A DNA stretch of 64,000 nt from contig JAJLTO010000006.1 in the NCBI GenBank assembly GCA_030568195.1, forward strand, positions 124,001-188,000, read 5' to 3'. The notes beneath the pieces were generated by a model. It was given only the letters and a program-made list of their open reading frames with translations, ran no database searches and was not told the origin of the DNA. The DNA comes from Dipodascopsis uninucleata var. uninucleata (lineage: Eukaryota; Ascomycota; Lipomycetes; Lipomycetales; Lipomycetaceae). This document shows, in pieces, positions 25,301 through 36,214 of this stretch. Position numbers and translations under genes: made by a program. Numbering within the stretch: the stretch's first letter is position 1; each line of letters opens with the position of its first letter.

Positions 25301-28063
25301 TGATGCCTCGAGCGTCTGAGCACGGCGAAATGCCTTAGGAACATTGTTACTGGACACAAGTAAACTTTTAGATCTAGTATGTCCACTACTAAGATTGCTA
25401 GATCTTGCACTAGCAATTGGCTCAGCTTCTAATGAGCCAGTAGAAATTCTAGAACGTCTAGAATTTGTAATAGAGGCTACCTTAGAAAGAATCTTCGAAT
25501 TTCGAAAAACATTTTTCATTTGAGAGGACGGTTCGGAGACCGTTTTAAGTTCTTGTTTAAGGAATGCTTCCTTAACATCCAGATCATGCAACCAGGCATG
25601 CCCTGCAACCGTTATCTTTCGAAAAAGCATGATATTGTCAGTAAGAGTTCCGGTCTTATCAGAAAAGAGATAGGAAATTTGACCCAGCTCTTCGTTGATG
25701 GATGAAGTTTGTGCCACACAGGGTGTATTTGTAGGCTCGTAGTACATGTCAATATCCCAAGTAATCAAAAGTCTTTGTGCCAGCTTAACGATTTCCATAG
25801 AAACATAGAGGGATAGAGGAATAAGAGTATTAAACATAATAACGAAACTCATAATCAAAGGAAGAAGGCTGATGTCACCAGAAGGCAAATACCAATGGCT
25901 ATGTGAAGAATTTGAAACCCACACGCGCTCAGCAACGGTACAGAAAGCGGAAATGAAGATGACAAAAGCAACCATAAAAATAATGATCTTATTAATGCGT
26001 GTCTGTAGTCTAGGAGCCTTCACGCGTGGTGTCTGGATCGCATTCTTTCTAATCTTGGTTTCCTGGCCCGTGAAGGCTACAATTCCAATAGCTCTGTTAG
26101 TGTTTCTTATAATAGATCCACGATATATGACATTATCATTCGAAAGAGAGTATTTAGAACCCTTCATGGTGACGTTTCCTTCAAAGTTATAAAGATCTGT
26201 GTTTGGATCTTCGAAGAGAAACTCGGCCTTGGAATCAGGATGCGACAATTTCTCATCGGTCTCGGCCAAAGATGCTAGAGAAGGCAATGGAATCTTACTT
26301 TTCAAGTTTGTTTCGCCATCAAGAGCAGCAGTCTCTACAAATGCAGTATCGCCCAAACCATCGGCGTGCAAAAGAATAATATCACTTGGAACCCAATCAT
26401 TTCGTGAAAGCTTGATGACATCGCCGACTTTGATATCCTTCCAAGCAGTTTTACGCCATTCAATGGTCTTGGATGCAGTCTGAGTTCTAAAAAGACTCTC
26501 AGCAGAGATAGATTGTGCATCAGTATCACGAGAGAGCGCTTGATCCGTTAGCCAAGCCACATATGCAATTTTATTATTTTCGGAAGCATCCTGACGATGT
26601 CTTTGCCAGTCATCAAAACCCTCACGAGCCATGGCAATGAAAGTAAAGATCATAAAGGTAATGAGTGAGTTGAAGGTACCGGTGGTGGAGAAATTGGGAA
26701 TTGTCTGCAAAATGGAAACAACCAAAAAGTAGACGTTTGCAAGCTTACTAAACTGCGCAAACAGAAGAAGAGGAAATGCATTGTATTTGTTGTAAATCGA
26801 GGAGACGATAATATTGGATACGAAAGGTCGACTGGTACGTTCATCAACAAGATCTAGTCCTCTTGCTCTATGCATATCAAGAGGCACAAATCTACCGTTC
26901 TCGGAAGGAGGAATTCTTTCGATTTGGAAGATGTAATCTCGAACAGCATGGTAAATCCTATCGAAACGACCACGGAAACCAGTTCGAAACAAACGAGATG
27001 ATGCCCAATTGCTATAATTGGGTAGACCAATTCTTGCATTGCTGTACGCACTGTGTTGTCCAGAGTATGTCGTCTCAATAGGATAGACCTTGCTGGAGGA
27101 GTCATTTGACGACCCCATGGTATCAGAGTAGACAAAGTCTCCAACATGGCTGATATTACTATCGCGATTTCGACGATGGATGCCAGTCGGGGGAAAGGAG
27201 GAAGGAATCTGACCTTCCTGGGAGAGAGCTATATTTTTGTCGCGCTGCTCGCGGAGCTGACGTTCCATCTCACTAATACTACTGACATTTTCAGTCATTT
27301 CAATAGGAGACAACTGGGTATTCTGTTGAAGGTTTCGATTGAAGAGCTGAGTACGCAAACTAAAGCCTCGGCCACGGCGCTTCGGAGGGACCTGCGAAGG
27401 TGGCAGCATGTTGTTACCACTGTCACCAGAAGAAGCATCAGCCGGTGCTGACGCACTGACGGGACTAGTCAGCGCAAGAGAACGCGCAAAATTACGGGCT
27501 GCGACCGACATTGGTGAGGTAGCAGGGCTGTCTGTGGAGTGAGCAACCCCAATCTCATTACTAATGTCAATGAGCTGATCTGAGTCGGGCTCAGACTCGG
27601 AAGAGCTGACACGGCCTTGTAAGTCTATGTGTGAAGGCCGATGTTCGAGATCAGGGCGCTGAGGCTGCCACGACTGACTGGAGGTGTCAACAATGAGCTG
27701 GCCCGCCGGTCTCTGGGTGCGACCAGCCGAGCCAGCTGAAAACAGGTCATTCAGCGGCCTGTATACAGGAGGGGCGGACTCGAAAGCGGCAGGCGAAATG
27801 GATTGGGAGCTACTGGATCCGATCGCAGACGAGGGACGCAATGGCGCGCCGACAGGCTGAAAGCCTCTGCTTCGCGGTCTGTCGTGATCCTCAGAAGCTC
27901 TTGACAACACGGGCGATACGATATGCGGTGAAGACGACGCAAAGATGGCTGCCGGATTGCCGTTGCTATTGTCAAGCATGCTATTATTGCTATATATAAA
28001 ATCGGCCGAAACATTCTCTTGGTCACGACCCCGGTCGTGACCAGAGTTTGGTGCCGGTTCCAT
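22382..28063 (-). CDS. DNF3: P4-type phospholipid flippase, Dnf3 class
   Basis: Moves phospholipids to the cytosolic leaflet in trans-Golgi/endosomal membranes. Single exon; 1893 residues from the first ATG (28063). The frame stays open about 40 codons further up without an ATG, so an upstream exon is possible. A disordered N-terminus of about 370 residues precedes ERTSRPFVSNIIVSS and KLANVYFLVVSILQTIP (helices 1-2). Then the actuator ALDGETN, the phosphorylation site D802-KTGTLT, a long nucleotide-binding domain with a Ser-rich insert, GDGANDIAMIQ near residue 1495, and the C-terminal helices. The segment TDNIMLFRKITVAGHAWLHDLD and the STTGTFNSL loop resemble Dnf3 more than Drs2 or Dnf1/2. 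The C-terminal tail is charged and predicted coiled (EELRQGWADDEARQER). Confidence 0.92.
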   Translation of the reverse strand: MEPAPNSGHDRGRDQENVSADFIYSNNSMLDNSNGNPAAIFASSSPHIVSPVLSRASEDHDRPRSRGFQPVGAPLRPSSAIGSSSSQSISPAAFESAPPVYRPLNDLFSAGSAGRTQRPAGQLIVDTSSQSWQPQRPDLEHRPSHIDLQGRVSSSESEPDSDQLIDISNEIGVAHSTDSPATSPMSVAARNFARSLALTSPVSASAPADASSGDSGNNMLPPSQVPPKRRGRGFSLRTQLFNRNLQQNTQLSPIEMTENVSSISEMERQLREQRDKNIALSQEGQIPSSFPPTGIHRRNRDSNISHVGDFVYSDTMGSSNDSSSKVYPIETTYSGQHSAYSNARIGLPNYSNWASSRLFRTGFRGRFDRIYHAVRDYIFQIERIPPSENGRFVPLDMHRARGLDLVDERTSRPFVSNIIVSSIYNKYNAFPLLLFAQFSKLANVYFLVVSILQTIPNFSTTGTFNSLITFMIFTFIAMAREGFDDWQRHRQDASENNKIAYVAWLTDQALSRDTDAQSISAESLFRTQTASKTIEWRKTAWKDIKVGDVIKLSRNDWVPSDIILLHADGLGDTAFVETAALDGETNLKSKIPLPSLASLAETDEKLSHPDSKAEFLFEDPNTDLYNFEGNVTMKGSKYSLSNDNVIYRGSIIRNTNRAIGIVAFTGQETKIRKNAIQTPRVKAPRLQTRINKIIIFMVAFVIFISAFCTVAERVWVSNSSHSHWYLPSGDISLLPLIMSFVIMFNTLIPLSLYVSMEIVKLAQRLLITWDIDMYYEPTNTPCVAQTSSINEELGQISYLFSDKTGTLTDNIMLFRKITVAGHAWLHDLDVKEAFLKQELKTVSEPSSQMKNVFRNSKILSKVASITNSRRSRISTGSLEAEPIASARSSNLSSGHTRSKSLLVSSNNVPKAFRRAQTLEASIEAEVLKHKKSFSSVYTRGTTDSGPHWQSTAYGRKSQSINFDHDIQTSFVRSTFDLIQYIQLRPNSQFSRRARFFLLSIALCHTCIPDKTGSGEACEDSKLSPNSRESSNDDEDEDFKIIYQAASPDELALVNAARDLGFVVIDRELKTVTVKTYPNGYDSDPVSEKYEILQTIEFSSSRKRMSIIMKFPDGRICLFCKGADSAIFERLVAASVVKSKKAEVQRRITLRKNTEATRAIVARESMSAERTSSSIDHPRPSRVSTSLGRPSFNHRRKETLTHLDGFLRNAQAREAGSDVLDTPRQSVEVDISRNRYSYDEGTSAGAREVLQTTVTGVDSAAASGINSALLDAMVDEKLAFDTPGIIERTMTHIDEFATEGLRTLVYAYKFLTPEEYSHWAKIYSDALTSLESRTKKIETAAELIETNLELCGATAIEDKLQNGVPDAIDKLRRAGIKLWMITGDKRETAISIGHSCRLIHDYSTVLILRSDDPEMQNKMASLMIELEAGHVAHSVVVVDGGTLTDIEKDMTLMTLFIELGIRADSVVCCRASPSQKAMMVTAVRSKVKNAVTLAIGDGANDIAMIQAADVGIGIAGKEGLQAARSSDFSVGQFRFLLKLLLVHGRWNYIRLAKYVLATFYKEMFFYLSQAIFQRFTMYSGTSLYESVSLTMYNTLFTSLPVLCLGVFLKDLSPATLIAVPELYATSRLSKHFNLRIFVGWLAVASAQSVVVTYCMLYVYGLEYPKDNTLYSMSTLNFAAIIFAIATKLNLVEMHNRSILCFASVIISTGGWFLWTILLTQVYPFKLTLYIVKDSLFTRFGKDLTWWLTFFLCALAPVVLDLCLLVTRATLFPSDTDVFQAIEKDEKLRGRLELEAEEELRQGWADDEARQERIQKTRDDLTTLEAGGTAEELEIQELLRQRRADAGYDDFNDQNTRSDIVRNSISSEQVSIRSADVFGNPTKVRFSVDNGYRSR
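28021..28042. repeat. Perfect 10-bp inverted repeat, 2-nt spacer
   Basis: GGTCACGACC and its exact reverse complement, separated by CC, lie at codons 8-15 of DNF3. It could form a hairpin in the mRNA just inside the start. Confidence 0.8.
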
Positions 28064-31000
28064 CGCAAGATCCTGCTGCCAGCAGTCGTGGGGAGACGCA
28101 GAAACGTCGATCTGAGGAACTATAGAGGAGGTAGAGAGCGAGTATTGCCTGCAATATCCTGGGTAGCGAAGAACCTTTTTCACCTTTGAGAATTTTACTG
28201 GCAGGCATCTATAAAGACGATGGACGAGCAGACTGGTGTTTGCATATTCACACTGATAATTAACTGGCTGACTTGGACGCTAAAAAAATAGTCCATTCTG
28301 AGTTTAGGCTCTAGTCTCCTTGTTGAGACATGCACAGCCACTTGACACCACATGCACATTTCTTTTTAATTTTTCTAAAAATTTTCTGTAGTACTAGCTA
28401 TTTCTTTTTGACCTTTAAGTTTATTTTGATTTATTTTAATTTAGTTTATATATAATTTAATTTATTTGTTTTTTCCCTTGTTTTACCATATTGCTGCTAG
28501 CTTCCCTATTCCTATTTCCTGTTCCCACTTTAACGTTTTTGTGTGTTATATTACCGTATCTGCCATGTCGCTCAGCTTACGTATGTTAATCATAGCTTCC
28601 ATTTTGTTTGTCACAACGACACGTCAATTGCGGTAGCACTAGCTAGCCAGCTAACGGAAATTTGCGAATGCGACGTCGGGCAGAGAATACGCAGATTTTG
28701 CGAATAGCTCAGAACAACATTAGCAGCTGGTAGTCATACTAGTGTTGTGCAGGTGTCGAATTGCACGCACAGAAGTGCGTCAATAAGGGTATGTACTGCA
28801 CAGATTCGCAGGCAACACTGATCTGCCTGTTAATATGCTACTTAGAACGATGAAACGATGACTATGGTGCAACGCAATCTGCACGGGCATGCAATCTATA
28901 TGTAATATCCAGGCTGCTCGCATCCATATTGCACGGGCTCTTGCACGTAGCGTAGCACGTATAACGCGTACCGTTTCACGTCGGCTGCGAACCCGGTCTT
29001 CGTATACTGTCCGCCGTGTACCATGGCCACGACTGATCAGGCCCGACGCGACCATCTCTGCGACGTCCAGCCTTAAACCACATAGTGCCAATGCCTTAAA
29101 CCCCAGGTACAAGTGCACGCGACCTGGACCGCCATTTGGGCCGCTCCAGCTGGCCAAAGTAATGCCCATCCGCTCCCGTCCTGAGGACACCTGCTGTCCA
29201 AAACCCCTACCCCTACCCCTCATTGCGTGAATCACTTACGCTGAGTCATCGCATACGAGGAAGTGACTAATCAGATACATTATAGCGCTGTGCGCAAGCT
29301 AGGACAGCTGATGCTGTAAGAGCAGCAGCTAGCTAGGTAGCAGTGCTACTGCAGTGCAGCTTCTGCCGGCAAGCCCGTAAAGGGGCAGGTGTCTGCTACT
29401 ACTAGCCGCGAGCAGCGATAATGCATGCTGGCGGATAATAGCGAGAAGCGGCGGAAGTATCAGCATGCTAGCAGTAGGTGAGTTAGGTATATAGCCAGAG
29501 GTAACGTCCCGCAAGCATCACCTACATACTTTTCGTCCTCGTCGGATACTCTTAGAAGCTGCAAATGTCTGGTTAGTGTAGATTTTAAACATCTGCAGTG
29601 GTACTAGTACTTTCTGCTAAGGGACTGCCAATAGACGACAGTCCACCTCATGGCTGCTGCCAGTTAGGGTTATGAAACTAAAATTGGCGAAGTAGCCTCT
29701 TAGGTCTGGCTACAAGCTACAAGAAGCGCGACCGTGAAGCAGCTGACAGACTAACTACAGCTATGCTCATGTCCTGCTAGTGCCTCTACTGAGCCGCTGC
29801 GAAAACGTAGAAAGTGGCGAGCACAGGAATGCCACTTGTGCCGTCGACGTCACGATGCCAAAGAGAACTGCCCGATATGCTCGATGAATGCTCCCATGGG
29901 CCGCTTGGGGGGCTGCTAGTTGTCTTCTAGGCACTACTATGCTTGGCAATTGACGCTCACATATAGTGTTGAGCCATAGCTCAGTCCAGCAGCCCACCGT
30001 AGCGCTTGCCAGTATTTCCCATAGACCCGCTTACTCTCAACCATCGCCCTTCCAGAGCTCATTGCTCGCTGCAGTCTACGACGTAGCAGCCGCCCCATAT
30101 CAGCATTCTGCTACTAGCCACTGCACCGCCAAAGACACCTCTGATTCGGCTGAGCAAGCTCAGCAGCCTTATGACTAATCGGCGATGCTGAGCTTATCTA
30201 ATGGTAATGCGCTCTAGGGCTCGGATTAACGTGTGCTGGGGAAGGCATTGTGTTTTTCGGCCAGGCCGATGCAGACCGCGATTGCATCGGCTGGAGCAGT
30301 ACATTCTTGGCGCCTGCTCGGCCGTAGGCATTTTATGTCCACGGCGCGAGTTCCCGGTGCTGAGTTCGTTATTCATAAGCTATTCGCGAGTAATCGTGCG
30401 CGTATCTATATGCATCTGGCTGAACGTGAAGTCTGTTCGGCGGAATTGGATGCATAGCGCTCACGTGCACGATACACATCTACGCTTCCTTCACTGTCTT
30501 CATGCGAATAGCAACTTACTATATCTACCTGTACGGATCAGTTTCCGTCGCCCACTCTCGCACACACCCATCTATATGTCTGCATCCTTGGCCGCACCTG
30601 TGCCCACGCATCGCTACTTTAGCCAAGACCGTCAGTAATTACTCGCGCGGCCCGCTCTGGCACGTGAAATGCTTCCGCACACATAAGTAAATAGCAATCC
30701 AAGCATTTATCTTTAATCTTGGATAATACATGAAAGGACGCCAGCCTGCGAACTTTGGCTGACAGACGCGCTAGCTTAATCTGAGCCGAAAGCACCATAG
30801 CACAACCCTATCTATGTGTTGCGTACGTCTCTGTCCAGTAAATACATAATAATAGCCTCTAAAGAACCGTTCGCATGCTGCAAAACAAGGCAGGACCTGT
30901 TGAAAGTTAAGCGCCCCGTGCAAGCCACTTCAATTGGCGCCTCCGCCACACTACACCGCACCAGTTTAATAGCTAGTGGCTTTTCGTCCCAGATGCACAT

Positions 31001-31374
31001 TACCATAGGGTTAGGTGTTACGGAGTGACGCGAAAACAATTAAAGGACGAGGGGCGAGACGTGTTGTTGTCGAAGCAACACGTCTGCATACGCGCTAACT
31101 GTTTTTGATTAATTTTTTGTTTTGTTGACTGAAGAGTCCAGCGGTCTTCTCTGGCAATGTCTGTCTCTATTTCACCCTCCAGTCTTTGATCGCACTGCGC
31201 TGAGCTGTCAGAATTCAGATCGCAACAGTAGTCCTGGCTTTTTGGAGGTCTCACTTAGCTGACATACTATTTTTCGTCTGCTCGTATACAAAGCCTGCTG
31301 TGCACGGCCGCCGCGTATCAACCCTGCTCGACGTCGTCGCTCCAAATCACTAGCACATACACATCCAATATACC
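28064..31374. other. 3.3-kb divergent intergenic with a GC-richer core
   Basis: Lies between divergent DNF3 and haspin. The outer parts are AT-rich like the rest, but about 28860-31060 is visibly richer in G and C and has open frames on both strands that resemble nothing. It holds triple CCCCT at 29204-29220 and telomere-like AGGGTTA motifs near 29667 and 31010. I see no RT, transposase, tRNA or rRNA. Confidence 0.5.
29204..29220. promoter_or_regulatory. Three tandem CCCCT stress-response-type motifs
   Basis: CCCCT repeated three times at 6-nt spacing. CCCCT (AGGGG) is the STRE core bound by Msn2/4-type factors. It sits 1.1 kb from DNF3 and 2.2 kb from haspin; function is inferred. Confidence 0.35.
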
Positions 31375-34002
31375 ATGAGTCAGCTCAGACAAGAACAGCA
31401 GCAGGCTCCGAGGCGCACTTATGGCCGACGAAACCACCAGAACCATCACTGGCAGGGCCTCCAAGACACTGAATTATGGAATAAGGCGAGTCCTGTCAAG
31501 CGATCGAGTCTGATAATGGCCAGCAGTTTCTCTCCCAATGTCGTGCAACTTAGCAAACAGAGCTCTGATAGCATCGTTGTCAAGAACCAAGATCTCAAGA
31601 AGGACAGCTTCAGCTTTCGCACTCCTAGGAAGTCTACTTCAAGTCGTAAGCTGTCCTTTGTCTCAGAGAACAAGGAAAATTCTGTTCCAAGCTCGGTGTC
31701 CATGAACTTTCAGTCGCTGCTCAAGGTGTCTGTTGGCAAGATCAAAGGTGCTCTTCACTCGAAGCAGGACGACACGCACTCTGATATTCCTGCTCAAGAT
31801 GACAGATATTCAAACTCGTCGCGGAGACCTTTACTTGGCAAGAATGCAAATACAGCGGACAAGTTCCCGCAGCTCCCAGTTAAAGGATCTGTCAGTCCTG
31901 TTACGCAGGACAACAAGAGGAAGTCTCTTCCATATGTTATCCAAGGTCAGAAGCCACTTGATTTCTCTGACTTATCTTCTTGCCTCGTGGCCTTACCTGA
32001 TGACCATACCTCCAGATATATCTGTGATTCTTCTACTACGCCGTATCTCCAGTCTGGCCAAATTATTACGAGAACTCCAACTTCAGTAAAATTATCTCCT
32101 ATGGGAACGATAATTCCTCGCAGAATAAGCAGTGCTATACATCCTACTGTGGGCATCATCCCCGAGACTGCTAGAGCAGATGACTCTGACAGGCATAGTG
32201 AAACTAATACCGAAGATGAATGGGAATTTGATGAGTCTATTGTATCTATGGGAACTGCTATAGTAGCATCTCCCGCATCTATGTCCACCATTCAAAATAA
32301 CTTTTCAAATGCAAGCACTTATCCTATTGACAGCAAAGATACAGCATCCGAATCTCTTCATCTGGTTATGCCGCCTACCAGCCAAACGCCAACATCGAAG
32401 AAATCAATTCTCACAAATAGTTTTATGTCAACAACCCCTGAGTCTCTTACTGTTAACATTGATCCGACCTTCTCGCCTGCTTCGCAAAAGTCTGCATACA
32501 GCCCTAGTGCCCACAGACTATCTAATGGAAAGCAAGCAATGATTTCTAGCTCAAGTTCCGTTAATATTACTCCCAAAAATGTGAATTCCAGTTTAAAAAT
32601 GGTCGATGCACAGTCTAGCAATGAAAATACAATTCGGAAGTCAGCAAGCGTTGAGAGCATCAGTGCACATTTGTCTGTCGCAGCTGGTACTCAGCCACCC
32701 TCTCCTCTTAGGAATGTAGTGAATGCTAATGATACTGAGGATGATAGTCATACGTACCTAAATGACCTGCTCAAGCTATTAGAAAGCTGTTCAATAGCAA
32801 AGATCCAAAGCTTCTCAGAATATATTAGACAGCTACAGTCGGGCTGGATTCTCCGAAAACTTGGCGAAGCCTCTTATTCCGAAGTCTACTCTGCGGTAGA
32901 TAAAACCAAGCAAACGTCGAATGTCTTGAAGATAATGCCGTTTGGAAAACTAAACCCTACCTCAGAACAAGCATCTGTCAATGACATTATAAATGAGCTC
33001 AAGATAACCAAAGCACTCATGTCTGTCAATGGATTTGTTCAGCTTCGAGGCGCATTTATTGTCAGAGGCAACTATCCCCAAGAACTATTAGAGCTCTGGG
33101 ATGAGTATGACAAACTGAAGAACTCTGAAAATGACAGGCCAGATTTCTATGAGAGTGATCAGCTTTACTGTGTGATAATACTAAACAATGCTGGTGTTGA
33201 TTTGGAACACTTTGAGCTTCTCTCTTGGAAGGAAGCAGCTTCAATCTTCTGGCAGACTACAAGAGCTCTTGCAGAAGCAGAGGACCGATTCTCGTTTGAG
33301 CATCGTGATTTACACTGGGGTAACATAGTCCTTGAACGAGAAAATTGTAATATAGAAGTCGAGGACATGCTTGGTAAGCTATCTCTGGGAGGTAGGAGGA
33401 GACTAAGCACAAAAAAGCGATCATGTTCTGACAGTATCAAGGTTACTATTATTGACTATACATTGTCGAGAGCAGTCTATAATGATGAGCTTGTAATTAC
33501 ACCTCTTGATGACCCTTCAATCTTCTCTGGTCGCGGCGATTATCAATTCGATATATACAGATTCATGAGAAAGCTTTTTTGTCAAGTAGATTCTTCATCT
33601 GAAGAGCAACAAGTGAACGAACAAGTCGACATGAACGATTTAAAACCTCGCCGAAGGTCACTGTTGGTAAGCAATAATGAACCAAAATACGATTGGGCCG
33701 ACTATGTACCCCGTACCAATGTTCTTTGGCTGCATTACCTAGTAGAAAGGCTCCTATTACACAAGAAGCTCTCGGCACCGAGACTTGCTCGTCACAGCAG
33801 CAGACGTGGAAACCCCGCTATCGATGACAGTATCAATCATCAAATTGAGATCGAAGCATACCAGTCGCTCAATACAGTCTATAAATCAATTGATCCAAGA
33901 AAAAAACGATTTGCGAGATATGATATGCCAACGGTTTCTAATACGCGTGAATTTTTAGAATGGGCAGAGAAAACCAAGATAGCGCTATATTTCGATAATT
34001 GA
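31375..34002 (+). CDS. Haspin-family histone H3 kinase
   Basis: Mitotic kinase that phosphorylates histone H3 Thr3 (yeast Alk1/Alk2, S. pombe Hrk1) to guide the chromosomal passenger complex. One exon, 875 residues. The N-terminus has the TYGRR motif (residues 15-19) found at the start of many haspins. About 480 disordered Ser/Thr/Pro-rich residues follow, with a KEN box at K100-E-N102. The kinase domain fills about residues 490-870: LGEASYSEVYSA glycine loop, VLK519 lysine, H643-R-D645 in EHRDLHWGNI, and D694-YT in place of DFG, which is diagnostic of haspin. FSGRGDYQFDIYRFM matches the C-lobe. Confidence 0.93.
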   Translation: MSQLRQEQQQAPRRTYGRRNHQNHHWQGLQDTELWNKASPVKRSSLIMASSFSPNVVQLSKQSSDSIVVKNQDLKKDSFSFRTPRKSTSSRKLSFVSENKENSVPSSVSMNFQSLLKVSVGKIKGALHSKQDDTHSDIPAQDDRYSNSSRRPLLGKNANTADKFPQLPVKGSVSPVTQDNKRKSLPYVIQGQKPLDFSDLSSCLVALPDDHTSRYICDSSTTPYLQSGQIITRTPTSVKLSPMGTIIPRRISSAIHPTVGIIPETARADDSDRHSETNTEDEWEFDESIVSMGTAIVASPASMSTIQNNFSNASTYPIDSKDTASESLHLVMPPTSQTPTSKKSILTNSFMSTTPESLTVNIDPTFSPASQKSAYSPSAHRLSNGKQAMISSSSSVNITPKNVNSSLKMVDAQSSNENTIRKSASVESISAHLSVAAGTQPPSPLRNVVNANDTEDDSHTYLNDLLKLLESCSIAKIQSFSEYIRQLQSGWILRKLGEASYSEVYSAVDKTKQTSNVLKIMPFGKLNPTSEQASVNDIINELKITKALMSVNGFVQLRGAFIVRGNYPQELLELWDEYDKLKNSENDRPDFYESDQLYCVIILNNAGVDLEHFELLSWKEAASIFWQTTRALAEAEDRFSFEHRDLHWGNIVLERENCNIEVEDMLGKLSLGGRRRLSTKKRSCSDSIKVTIIDYTLSRAVYNDELVITPLDDPSIFSGRGDYQFDIYRFMRKLFCQVDSSSEEQQVNEQVDMNDLKPRRRSLLVSNNEPKYDWADYVPRTNVLWLHYLVERLLLHKKLSAPRLARHSSRRGNPAIDDSINHQIEIEAYQSLNTVYKSIDPRKKRFARYDMPTVSNTREFLEWAEKTKIALYFDN

Positions 34003-34476
34003 TGAGCACATGTCTGAAATACGTAATTAGATGCTTTGCAATCTTCCAAATATAGATAACTGCAATCTTCTTATCTATACTTGAGCTTCGGAGTTTAATA
34101 TCTAAATAGATAGCTATCTACTAGGTCATTGTAATTTTAAATTTATGGGAGGGGGGAGAGTAATTGTATGAATAGTGGAATTGATATAGCGTCCGCAACC
34201 ATTTAATTCATTTTCAACGTTTTTTAATAATGCTATTCAGAACTATACAGGATTATAAGTAAATTAAAAATAAATCTACCTTAGCATTAGCTTCACCTGA
34301 TTCAACAGAAATTAGGTGGATTTGCAATATAAAGTACACTCAAGATCATTATATATTACACTCAAAAGAAAAAAGTAGCAAGCTAATGACTACTAAATAT
34401 GTGTCAAATAAACAAGAAGTTAATATTAAGTGTCACACCACAGTCTCTTTATGAAGCATATCGTATTTCAAACAAC
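34003..34476. other. Convergent intergenic
   Basis: AT-rich 3' flanks of haspin and HAT1. Nothing else seen. Confidence 0.5.
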
Positions 34477-36214
34477 TCAGCTCGAATCTGCAGTCTTAGG
34501 TCTCTTAGTATCATCTGGATCGAGTAAAAAGCCAACTCTCTTCCCTTTGCCCTTATTTTTTGAAGTCTGATCAGCAGATTCGTCAGTGATAGACTTATCC
34601 GAACTTGTCGCAACCGTATCTGAGGAAGGTACTTCTTCAAGAAGTCTGTAATAATCGTCTTCCACCGATCGATAAGTGTCATCCAGTCTACTAATCTTCT
34701 CATATTTATCAAGATCTTTCAGTGCTTCCTATAACCCAAAAATATATATCTTAATATACTTCTAGTTGAAATCTAATGACAAAATTATATTAAATACCTT
34801 GTTATGTTTATAAAGCCGCTTTTTCACTTGTAACCTATAGTTTCGATATTTCGTTTTGTTCGACTTGTTCAGCTTTCTCAAAAGGGCCATTTCCATGCAC
34901 CGTAGAAATTGCCTGTCCATTAGCTTAGTCTTCTGCTGTGCAAATTGGATCCATTGCTTGCTAACAGGTGCTTCGCCAAATCCTTTGTCTTGCCAAATTC
35001 CAAGTCGGTCAAGGCGTTCGATATCGCAACGATCCCGCATATCGTCGAATGAGTTGTTAGGGTCTTCAACAGTAACTTCCTTAATCATAGGATCACCATA
35101 AAACTCATCCATTAAGATGTTATACAATTTGCCTTTTAATTATAAGTCAGTACGAACAGCTGCTACTATCATTCTGGTACTGATAGAACATACCTCCATG
35201 TCTCTTGCCTTGATAAGGAGGAAGAATAACAAACTGAGAAATTCTCTTTCTTTGATACAATTTAAAGAAATCATCGGATTCTATGTCTGCAGCGAGTTTC
35301 GTTTGCGAATCATAAGTTTTAGAGTCTTTGTACCATAGATAAGAATAGGCCGTGGAAAAGCCAATGAATTTGTAGACGCCTATCGCGGACTTCTCATACA
35401 GTGAATATATTCTCCACCTGTCATCTGCCTCATCGATGTACGACCCTCCCTCTATAAAGAACAATACAAAAATTTGCATTCTTCTGTGTAATTTGAGCTG
35501 ATCCGTATCTGTAATTGGTGCCCTCCATACCTCGAATGTAGAGCCCTCTTGATTATACGAATCAACCATTTCTCCAGGAGGTTTGAAGGATTCCTCACTC
35601 TCCTTTAACTTTAATAACCACGCGTCCTCCGCGCTATATACGTCTTCTGGAAGGAATTTTCGAAGGACTTTCTCTGGATCTTCTTCTCTATCATTGATTT
35701 CATTTTCATCGTAGTCACTTTTCTCGTCGTCAACATCAACGCCGTCATTCATTGCCTTCAGTTTGGCTGCATCGTGCTCGATGATCTTATTCAGCATCTC
35801 CTTGTCAGCAAGCTTTTCAGAATAACTAATATGTAAAAACGGAAGAAGATCTGTGGCTCCAAATTTAAGCTATAACATGAGAAAGTCATTAGTAATTAGC
35901 ACGCATATGTATTCTATAGATATAGTAGCTGTAAAGCTACTCGCGTAACTTACATCAATCGTCAGATTTTTGTAGCCATAAATCGTCTCAGCATCACCAA
36001 AAATCGGATATGTGAATTGTGGATGGAAAGCCTTTCCACATAAGCTACCATCCCCTTGCACTGCTTTGATGTCAGCTCATACAGCTTATAAAGGCTTCAA
36101 TGCTCGTAAAAGCACATATGAAGTCATAGAATACGGTTACCAACCTAAGGAAATAGACAGAGCCTTGTTGGAATCCGTAGTCCACACTTCAGGCAGACTC
36201 ATCAACGAGCTCAT
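34477..36214 (-). CDS. HAT1: Type B histone acetyltransferase catalytic subunit
   Basis: Acetylates newly made histone H4 on Lys5/Lys12 together with the RbAp-like Hat2. Five exons on minus (36214-36145, 36060-35954, 35869-35194, 35132-34798, 34728-34477) give 479 residues. Splicing of the first intron (donor GTTGGT, branch GCTGAC, 84 nt) joins WTTDSNKALSISL to VQGDGSLCG, and then FHPQFTYPIFGD and IYGYKNLTID follow as in all Hat1 proteins. The acetyl-CoA motif QGKRHGGKLYN spans the third intron. VEDPNNSFDDMRDRCD is the conserved segment that contributes the catalytic acid. The C-terminal 80 residues are hydrophilic with a KKRVG-type basic patch. The 471-bp upstream gap is shared with ATX2. 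Confidence 0.94.

Noticed and set aside
29204-29220. CCCCTA repeat as a telomere remnant
   Set aside because: Only three units; better read as tandem CCCCT motifs.
28780-30638. Frames of 113-151 codons on both strands in the GC-richer island
   Set aside because: Arg/Pro/Ala-rich composition without conserved motifs, overlapping on both strands; expected by chance in GC-richer DNA.
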